DNA of 64,000 nt, from assembly GCA_016786845.1 (NCBI GenBank), contig JAEUVB010000013.1:160217-224216 (forward strand). The letters are read 5' to 3'. Within the stretch, counting starts at the first letter, position 1. Each line of letters opens with the position of its first letter. The translations under genes were made by a program, and so were the position numbers. The notes beneath the pieces are model-generated. The model did no database searches. It had not been told where the DNA came from and saw only the letters and a list, made by a program, of their open reading frames with translations. Positions 8,209 through 18,400 of the stretch are shown piece by piece. This DNA is from Chitinophagaceae bacterium (lineage in GTDB: Bacteria; Bacteroidota; Bacteroidia; Chitinophagales; Chitinophagaceae).

Positions 8209-8350
8209 TTTTGGGCGCGCCCGCCGGAAAATTCCGATCAATACGGAGTCGGTATTAGCGGGCCAGGCTATCCGCTGCAATCTTTTGCTGCCCCCAAAAC
8301 CGGGCAGCAAAAGGATTTCCGCTACTATCCTTCGCGCAAAATCCCCCCAA
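8209..8350 (+). repeat. Structured intergenic repeat, copy A
   Basis: This block fills most of the 345-base gap between the divergent carA and purC genes. It begins with TTTTGGGCGCGCCCGCC and contains two near-identical 14-base direct repeats, TATCCGCTGCAATC (8269-8282) and TTTCCGCTACTATC (8316-8329). They flank a strong hairpin whose arms are 8279-8293 and 8302-8317 (core TTTTGCTGCCC / GGGCAGCAAAA) with an 8-base loop. It ends in a C-rich stretch near 8342-8348. Copy B at 53971-54066 has the same order of parts. From memory, similar GGGCG-opening intergenic elements occur widely in Bacteroidota; no search could be run here. A 63-codon minus-strand reading frame here is incidental. Confidence 0.7.
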
Positions 8351-8454
8351 AACATCGATTTCCCAATTGACGGAATTCATGTGGTTAAAATTCAATTCCA
8401 AATGATAGAGGTATACTGACTTATTTAATACCTTGCACGACGAAATAAGGTTAC

Positions 8455-9366
8455 ATGAAATTTAAAGGTCAAACTCATTTTTACAGCGGAAAAGTTAGAG
8501 ACGTATATACCATTGAAGACCAATACTTGGTGATGGTGGCCAGCGATAGAATATCAGCTTTCGATGTTATTTTGCCAAGAACCATTCCTTTTAAGGGTCA
8601 GGTATTAAACCAAATTGCCGCACGATTTCTTGAAGCTACCAAGGATATTGTTCCGAATTGGGTCATCTCAGTCCCCCTGCCCCACGTGACCATCGGTCGA
8701 AAATGCCTCACCTTTCCTGTCGAAATGGTGATTCGCGGCCACCTTACCGGTCATGCATGGCGCACCTATAAAAGTGGGCTGCGTACACTCTGCGGCGTAA
8801 CACTTCCTGAAGGCATGAAAGAAAATGATGCTTTCCCTCAACCCATCATCACGCCCAGTACCAAAGCACATGAAGGACATGATGAAGATATTTCCAGAGA
8901 GGATATTATTGCCAAAGGTCTGGTGAGTGAATCGGATTATATTCAACTCGAACAGTATACCCGAGCCTTGTTTGCCCGCGGACAAGAAATGGCCCGCAAA
9001 CAAGATTTAATATTGGCCGATACAAAATATGAATTCGGCCGAATAGGTGATACGATTTACCTGATCGATGAAATTCATACACCGGATAGCTCACGCTATT
9101 TTTATGCCCACGGATTCGATGAACGTCAACGTAACAATGAACCCCAAAAACAATTGTCGAAGGAATTCGTTCGCGAATGGCTTATTGCAAACGATTTTAT
9201 GGGCAAAGAAGGTCAAACCGTACCGGAAATGGATGATGCCTTCGTTGCGTCCGTCACTGCCCGATACATTGAACTTTATGAAAAAATCATCGGCGAATCT
9301 TTTGTACCCCAGGTCGTGACCGAAGATGAAGTGGTGCGGATAGTAGATGCCATCATGGTGCCCTGA
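8455..9366 (+). CDS. purC: Phosphoribosylaminoimidazole-succinocarboxamide synthase
   Basis: The 303-residue SAICAR synthetase joins aspartate to CAIR in purine synthesis using ATP. Recognisable motifs are [11 protein letters not shown] at the start, [28 protein letters not shown], the substrate loop [25 protein letters not shown] and [13 protein letters not shown]. The length is that of the longer, yeast-like or Bacteroidota form (about 300 residues), not the roughly 240-residue E. coli form. The gene diverges from carA across the structured repeat. A TACCTTGC box at about 8431-8438 lies 16 bases before the ATG and may be its -7 element. Confidence 0.97.
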   Translation: MKFKGQTHFYSGKVRDVYTIEDQYLVMVASDRISAFDVILPRTIPFKGQVLNQIAARFLEATKDIVPNWVISVPLPHVTIGRKCLTFPVEMVIRGHLTGHAWRTYKSGLRTLCGVTLPEGMKENDAFPQPIITPSTKAHEGHDEDISREDIIAKGLVSESDYIQLEQYTRALFARGQEMARKQDLILADTKYEFGRIGDTIYLIDEIHTPDSSRYFYAHGFDERQRNNEPQKQLSKEFVREWLIANDFMGKEGQTVPEMDDAFVASVTARYIELYEKIIGESFVPQVVTEDEVVRIVDAIMVP

Positions 9367-9399
9367 TCAGCACTGATTATTTTTAGCCAGATACAAAAA

Positions 9400-9429
9400 A
9401 AACTGCCCCATATTTCTACAAGGCAGTTT
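9400..9429 (-). terminator. Intrinsic terminator of the giant surface-protein gene
   Basis: On the minus strand the arms AAACTGCC (9422-9429) and GGCAGTTT (9400-9407) form an 8-base stem with a 14-base loop, and a run of T follows. It lies 20 bases past the stop of the giant gene and is oriented for it. Confidence 0.8.
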
Positions 9430-9448
9430 CAGAATGTTTTATCTCATT

Positions 9449-12400
9449 CTATCTGACTAGGATGACGTCACCTTTCTTCACATGAATCTGACCATCTGAA
9501 AGACATAGATAACGGAAGATGTAATAGTAGGTGCCCATGTCTTCTTGCTTACCACGGAAAGTCCCATCCCATTCTTTAGTAATGTCATAGGCCACCCAAA
9601 CTCGTTCACCCCAACGGTTGTAGACTTCCAGTTGTTTTATTTCCAACCCTGTTGAAGTGACCACATGCCAGGTATCATTCTTGCCATCACCATTCGGACT
9701 AAAGGCATTTGGAATAAAGACCTCATCACAACAAAGACCACCTTCAATATAAACAGTATCAGAAATTTCACATCCGTTGGCATCCACTACATTGACATGG
9801 TAATATCCATATCGCAAACCGGTAGCCTTCGCATCGGTTTGAGGCGGTACGGTTGACCATTGATAGCTATATGGCATTGTTCCGCCGGTAGGAATAGCTT
9901 CCGCCCAACCTTCGATACCCACACCAAAGCATCCAAGATCTTTTTTGTTGAATGCGATGAAGAAAGGATCAGCCGGTGTGACATAGACCATACTATCAAA
10001 TCGACAGCCTGAACTATCCACGACGGACAAGGTATATATTGCAGGAGGAAGGTTTTGGAATTGACCATGTTTGTTGATATACAATCCCGGTTTCAAATAA
10101 TAGGTATAGTCGGCCCGACCTCCCGTACCGGTGACCAATACTTTACCATCGCTCTTGGTGATACAAGCCGGAGGGAAGATTTCAACATCGGCACCCACCG
10201 GATCAGGTTCAAGCAATATCAATACCGTATCAGCAGTACAACCTGCAGCATCATTGATGACCACATTATGCGGTCCTGCACCTAAGTTGTCGAAGAAGCC
10301 GGATAGAATAAACTGTCCGCCATCTAATGAATAGGTCATTGGTGCCATACCACCAATGGCAGTAATTAATATCGATCCATTCTTATCACCATGGCAAGTC
10401 GGTTCGCTAAATGTAACTGTTGCCGATAATTGAAGATTTTCAAGTACACTGACTATGGTCGTGAGTGTACATCCAACAGCGTCGGTTACCGTAACGGTAT
10501 AAGTACCTCCGCCAACATTGGCAAAATAACCCGGAGCCACCTGATTCCCGGAAACAGGCGTCAGGCTATAAGTCAGCGTACCATTCCCTCCATAAGCACC
10601 GACGGTGATACTACCGCTGGAATCTTGATAACATAAGATATCCGTATGGGTTACCAGGCTAAATACCAAAGCCGGTGGTTGTGTAATTGGAATAGGTAAT
10701 ACAGAATCCGCACAACCATTGGCGTCGGTAACATACAAAGTATATACCCCTGCCGGAACTGCGGTATATGTACCCACCGAACTACCCATACCTAAAGGCT
10801 GCAACATATATAAATACGGTAAAGTCCCACCTGTTGTAACTCCGGTGATGCTTCCATTATTCCCGCTGGCACAAGTGACATTGGAATTGCCTGTCACTGT
10901 AAGATCTAGAGGTAAAGGTTGAGTCAGCGTAATAGATGATGTAGCAGTGCATCCATTCGCATCCGTTGCTAATACTGTATATGTGCCTATTGGCAAGTTG
11001 AGGAAGACCCCATTAGTATTTACGGCACCAACAGGTTGTAAGAGATAATTGAAAGGAGCAATGCCCCCTGTGGCTAAGGCAGTTACACTACCGTTACTTT
11101 CACCAAAGCATTTAACATCTGTACCGGTCAGCGAAGATACCTGAACCAAAGTCGGCTCATTGACCACAATCGCTGTAGAGGTGGTACATGCATTTGCATC
11201 CGTTACAATCACAGTGTATGTATTAGGAGCGAGGTTGGTATAGCTGCCATTCGGTCCAACCTGATTGATCGGTTGAAGATTATAACTCAATGGTGCAATT
11301 CCGCCTGCGGCAGTGACAGTAATGGTGCCATTGTTTTGACCAAAGCAAATCACGTCTGTAGCACTGGCTGATGTGATGAGTACAGGCGTAGGTTCAAAAA
11401 TAAATATCTGTGTAGTCACCGTACAGGAATTGGCATCTGAGCATGTCACGGTATAAGTATTACCCGACAAATTCGTAAAGGCTCCTGTGGAATTTGAAAT
11501 GGCTCCGGGCTGCAGCAGGTAAGACATGTTGCCCGTACCCCCGACAGCGGTTACATTAATAGAGCCGTTAGCCTGTCCGGCGCATGTGACCGGTGTGGAG
11601 CTTGTATTCGTAATAGTTACCGGTGTAGGTTGTCCAACATAGACCGCAGTAGTGGCTGTACAGCCATTGGCATCCGTAGCGGTTATGGTATACGTTACAT
11701 TACCCAATAAGCCGATGAAAGATGACGGCCCGGAGAATGTTCCTGCCGGATTGATGACATAGCTTATAGGCGGGGTACCACCGGCAACGGTAAAGTTGAT
11801 ACTTCCATTCACGCCATTGAAACATTGGACCGAATCCGGAATGGCTGCAGTAAATAATAATGTGGCAGGTTGAGTAATCGTCACATTTGTTGCAAGTGTG
11901 CAACCATTGACATCGGTACCGGTAATGGTATAGGTGCCGGATGTTAAACCTGTAAATGCCCCGGTCGTATTGGTTATGCTACCCGGCATCAATACATAGG
12001 TCACAGGCAAAGTACCACCTGCGGCAGTTAAGGTGATAGTCGCATTGGAACCACCATTGCAAAATACATTTGTATTGGCGGTATTAATTAAGGTAGGGAC
12101 TGAAACAGTAGTCACAATTACCGCAGATGTTACCGTACATCCAAGAGCGTCTTGCGCGGTAACGGTATAAGTATTATTGCACATGGCAGTAAATAAACCC
12201 GTAGCCTGAAATGCCCCACCGCTGGAGTACGTCAAAGCGCCGGTTCCGCCTGCCGCGGTGAAGGTTATACTACCATCACATCCCGGATTACAAGTGGCCT
12301 GGGTAGTTGATACAGATACAACAACCGGCGAATTGGGTTGGGATATCGTGATCACCGATGATGCAGTACAATTATTGGCATCTTTTACGGTGATGGTATA

Positions 12401-15400
12401 GGAGCCAATAGAGATATTATTAAAAGTGGTCGAAGTTTGAAATGCGCCTCCATTGATTGAATAGGAATAAACCGGTGTACCTCCAGAACCGGCTGCCGTA
12501 ATAACCGCATCTCCACCAGGTACACAAGTCGGTATTGTACCGGTGAGTGAGCTAACGAATAAAATGCTTGGCTGGGTCAGCGTAATCTGCGTCGTGGCTG
12601 TACAATTGTTGGCATCCGTTGCGGTGATGGTATAGGTAAGTGCCGGAAGGTTATTAAACGTTCCTGTTGTGTTAGTGGTTCCAAAAGGTTGAAGTAAATA
12701 AGAAATTCCACCCGTACCACCTGTAGCGCTGATAGTAATGGTGCCGTCGGCGCCACCGTTACAACTAACTTGTTGCAAGCTTGGGCTAGCAAACTGAAGA
12801 AGTGGAGGCTGTGTTATCGTTGTGGAAGTCGAAAGTGTGCAACCATTAGCATCCGTTATGACGGCAGTATATGTAAGGGCCGAGAGGCCGCTAAAGACAC
12901 CCGTCGTATTGGTAAGATTTCCAGGATTGACGGTAAAGGAATAGGAAGATGTACCCCCGGAGGCGGTAATGATGAAACTACCATTAGCACCCCCATTACA
13001 ACTGACATTCGCAACATTTGAGAATGACGAAGTAAGCGGTGCAGGTTGATTCACACTAGCTATTGTGGTTATAGTACAGCCATTCACATCCGTCGCGGTT
13101 ACGGTATAATTATTAAATACCAAATTATTAAAAATACCGCTTGTATTCGAAGTTCCACCTGGCTGTAACAAATAAGTTATAATACCGTTTCCACCAACTG
13201 TGGTGGCGGTAATACTGCCATTATTTCCACCATTGCAACTCACATTTGTGACAGCTGCATTAATCTGATTTGGCCCATTGGAAGTCGTTATATTAAATAC
13301 ACTTGTACCTGTGCAGTTTCTGGCATCTTTAACAGTCACGGTATAGGTACCGGCACAAAGTCCGGTAAAATTAGCTGAAGCCTGGAAGGTTGTTCCATTC
13401 ACAGAATAGGTGTAACCCGGAAGCCCACCACTACCGCTCACCGTCATAGTGCCATCACAGCCCGGATTGCAGGTGGCAAAACCCGTGACCACACTCGCTA
13501 CCGAAGGAGAAGGTGGCTGATTGACAAAGACGAGAGAAGAGATGGTGCAGTTATTTGCATCTTTAACTGTTACGGTATAAGTGCCAACAGATAATGTGTT
13601 AAAAGTAGACGAAGCTTGGAATGTGGTACCATTGACAGAATATGTTAATGCCGGAACACCCCCAATGGCCGTGATATTTATCACCCCATCACCACCTGGA
13701 ACACAAGATGGAAATGCGCCGGTAATAGAAGTGATCATGATAAAACCGGGTTGCGTCAGAGTAACCTGCGTGGTTACAGAACAATTATTAGCATCGGTAG
13801 CTGTAATGGTATAAGTTACTGCCGGAAGACTTGTGAATATTCCTGTCGTATTGCTAGTACTTGAAGGCTGTAAAGCATAGGTGATGGTACCTGAACCACC
13901 GGTTGTTGAAATAGTGATGGCGCCATCGCTTCCACCATTGCAGGAGACTTGTTGTAAAACAGGGGTAGTAAATTGTAATACTGCAGGTTGCGTCACATTA
14001 GCAGTGGTGGTCATACTACAGTTATTTGCATCCGTAATGGTCACGGTATACATATTCATTGTCAGACCGTTGAATATTCCTGTAGTATTCGAGATTGCCC
14101 CCGGATTACATAAATAAGTATAGGATGCCGTACCTCCGGCGGCACTCACATTGAAGCTGCCATTAGCACCGCCATTACAAGACACATTGACCACATTGGA
14201 GACAGACGCGGTAATGGCTGATGGTTCTGTAATACTTGTAATACTACTAATCGTACAACCGTTTACATCAGTAGCCGTGATGGTATAGGTGTTAAAAGCA
14301 AGATTATTATATATGCCTGTCGTATTGGTAACAGCACCAGGTTGCAAAACATACGTGATGGTTCCGGTACCACCAATAGTGGTTGCGGTAATAGAACCAT
14401 TGGCTGTATTATAACAAGTTGCATTGGTCACATTTGTCACCAATTGGCTTGGACCGTTTGATGTGGTGATGTTAACGATACTAGTTGCCGTGCAAATACG
14501 AGCATCTTTTACGACAACTGTATAAGTGCCAGCACACAAGGCTGAAAAAGTAGATGAACCCTGAAAGTTGAGTCCATTATTACTTGAATAAGTATAACCC
14601 GGCAATCCGCCACTTGCTGTAATTGTAGCGGTACCGTCGCACCCCGGATTACAACTTGCAAACGTAGTCGTCACAGAATTCACACTAGGCGGTGGTGGTG
14701 GATTGACAGTATACACTGAAGAGGCAGTACAGCCATTGGCATCCATCACGGTTAAGGTATAGGTACCGACCCCTATTGATGTAAAAGTGTTTCCACTTTG
14801 ATAAGTTCCATTATTTATAGCATAAGAATAAGTTGGTGTTCCACCGGTACCTGACATGGTTATTTGTGCATCGTTACCGGGTGCACAGGTTGGAATTGTA
14901 TTGGTAACTGTACCAACCGCCAAAACCGGTGGTTGAGTTACAGTGACGGTAGTTGTATTTGTACATCCATTAACATCCGTTGCAGTAACGGTATACGTGA
15001 ATGCGGTTAAACCATTAAATATCCCAGTGGTACTGCTAGCCCCTAGTGGTTGAATGGTATAATTCATAGAACCGGTTCCTCCGGTGGCTGTAATATTGAC
15101 TACACCATTATTACCGGCATTACAACTAACACTTTGAACCACAGGTGGAGCGAATTGAATGGCAGGAGGCACAGTTACTGTAGCTACCGTGGTGGATGTA
15201 CAACCATTCGCGTCTGTTATCGTTATGGTATAAGTATTGGCTGGCAATCCTGTGCAGATGCCGGTAGTATTAGTTAAGTTAAATGGATTAATGGTATATT
15301 GATATGTGGGTGTACCGCCGGTTGCAACAGCAGTAATAGTACCATTCGCACCTCCGAAACACGTGACATTAGTTATATTACTGATCGATCCGGTTAATGG

Positions 15401-18400
15401 AAGTGGTAGTCCTACAATGGCAGTGGTACTAATCGTACAACCATTTGCATCAGTTGCTGTAATGGTGTAAGTATTAGCGGTAAGACCTGTAAATAGTCCC
15501 GTTGTATTAGTGAGATTAAGAGGTTGCAAATAATAGCTGATAGCCCCGGAACCTCCAATTGTCGTGGCGCTAATATTACCGTTATTACCTCCACTGCATG
15601 TTACATTCGTCACATTGGTATTCAACTGACTTGGACCATTGGCTGTTGTTATATTAAAGATACCGGTTCCTGTGCAGTTATTGCCATCCTTTATTGTCAC
15701 TGTATACGATGCAGAACATAATGCAACAAAGGAAGTAGACAATTGAAAATTAGTGCCATTTAAAGAATAAGTGTATGCCCCATTGCCACCGGCGCCGGTC
15801 ACCACAACCGAACCATCACATCCGGGATTACATGAAGCAAAAGTTGTAACAACGTTACCCAATGTAACAGGTGTTGCCTGACCGACATTAACCACTGTCG
15901 TTTCCGTACAAGTATTGGCATCTGTAGCTGAAATGGTATAACTACCAGGCGTAAGATTATTAAAAAAGCCGCTGGTATTAACTTGCCCGCCAGGTTGAAT
16001 AAGATATTCGAATCCTCCGTTACCACCTGAGGCCTGAACGATAATCGTTCCATTATTACCGCCAAAGCAACTCGTTGGAATGGATGATACACTATTCCAA
16101 GTGATCGGCGGGAATTGAGAGATTAAGAATGTGGCAGAAACCGTACAGCCATTACTATCTGTTGCTACCAATGTATAATTGCCGATAGACAAGCCAAAAA
16201 AAGCGCCTGAAATATTGGTAATATTACCCGGATTCAAATTATAAGAAATCACACCGGTGCCACCAGAGGCAGAACTTGTTACGATTCCGTTACTACCACC
16301 AAAGCACGATACGTCGCGTTTGTTTACAGAGTCCCACATTAAAACAGGTGGTTGGTTAAGTAGTACATTCGTGGTGGCTGTACAACCTCCTGCATCACTG
16401 ACAACCACAGTATAATTATTAGCTCCCAGTGTGTTGAAAATACCTGTGCTGTTGGTTATTCCTATTGGATTCAATGTGTAGGACAGAGCCCCTGACCCTC
16501 CTGATGCCGATGCAGTGATGGAGCCATTTATATTTCCATAACAAAGAATGGGTGTTGTACTTACAGAATTAACATTAGGGGCTGCAGGGTTGGAAATATT
16601 GACTACTGTTGACAAAGTACAATTATTCGCGTCTTTAACATTTACAGTGTAAACCGATACCCCGATACCCGTGAATAGTGACGAGGATTGATTTGAACCT
16701 CCATTTAAATTATACAGATATGAAGGGGCACCACCGGTAACTGAAATATTAATAGTCGCATTATTTCCAGGTACACAAGTGGGTACTGTACTACTTACAT
16801 TTGTAATGGTTAAGACTGGTGGATGGATAATCGTAACGACGGATGAAACTGAACAATTATAGGCATCTGTAGCAGTTAATGTATAAGTTGCCGGTCCAAG
16901 ATTCGTAAAGGAGCCCGTTGTATTTGTAAAACCAACAGGTTGCAAACTATAGTTATAACCTGGCGTGCCTCCTGTGGCTGAAGCATTTATTGTACCATTG
17001 ATGGCACTCGTGCACAATACAGGTGTGGAAGTAAAAGAATTCCAAACTAGTGGTGATGGTTGAGTTACATTAAACGTAGTAGTGGCCGAACAACCATTTA
17101 CATCACTTGCTGTAACTGTGTACACATTTGGAGCCAGACCTGTAAAGGTCCCTGAACCACTGTTCAAGTTGCCGGGTTGGGCTGTATAGGTGTAGCCACC
17201 ATTTCCACCTGCTGCAGAAACTATAATACTTCCATTAGCTGCATTATTGCATAAAACATTACTGTAAAATGTGGATGACCATGTGATCGAGGTTGGCTGT
17301 ATAATGCTTGCTGTAGTCGAAACTGAACATCCGGTTCCGTCAGTAGCCGTTATCGTATATGTATTTACAGTCAGACCACTAAATACCCCGGTTGAATTCA
17401 CCGTTCCACCCGGATTAATTGAATAAGTAATAGCTCCTGTACCACCCGTCACCACGGCCGTAATGGTGGCATTGGAACCACCTGAACAATTCACCTGATT
17501 GGAAGTAACACTCGTAAAACTTGGAGCATTAGCTACCGTGAGGATGACGACACTGGATTTTGTACAATTATTGGCATCCTTTACCGTAATCTGATACCAT
17601 CCAATCGGCATGTTACCAAAATAGTTACTCGCCTGGTACGGTGCACTATTGTATTTATAAGTATAGCCCGGTGTACCTCCTGATGCATTGACCGTAATAC
17701 TTCCCAAAGGACCGGGAGGGCAGTTAGGGGATACAATGCCTAAACTATTGATTACTAAACTTGGTGGCTGAGCGACTACAACCGTTGTGGTATGTGTACA
17801 GCCTTGTCCATTTGAAGCGGTAATGGTATATGTACCTGCCGTCAAATTTGAAAACGCACCTGTTGTATTACTGGTTCCACCGGGAGCGATACTATAAGAT
17901 AAAGTCCCTCCACCGCCTGAAGCCGAAATAGAAATATTCCCGTTGTTTTGTCCATTGCAAACGACATTTGTAACATTAGGCGCGGTAAATGTGATATTCG
18001 AAGTGGCCGAAATGGTAAAAGCAGAGGTCACTGTACAGCCTATAGCATCGGTTGCCGTAATGGTATAAGTATTCGCTGCTAAACCGGTATAATTACCCGT
18101 CGTATTATTCAAATTGCCGGGCATTAAATTAAAAGAAATTGGAGGGGTACCTCCTGTCACAGTAGCGCTGACGGATCCCAGCCCCGGTCCGGTGCAGGGT
18201 AAATTATTTTTGATAAAAGTCCCCCAGAATAATGTCGGTGGTATTACCAATGGTACGATGATGGAAGCCGGGCAACCATTGGCATCGACCACATTCACAG
18301 TATAGGTGCCCACACCCATTCCCGGAAAATTTCCTGTTGAGTTACTGGTATTATTGGGTAACAAGGTGTAAGTATAGGGAGCAGTTCCTCCACTGGCGGT

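Noticed and set aside
8164..8355. 63-codon minus-strand reading frame between carA and purC
   Set aside because: It lies almost wholly in the structured repeat element, whose hairpin and direct repeats explain the sequence. Its composition (Arg/Leu-rich) does not look like a protein.
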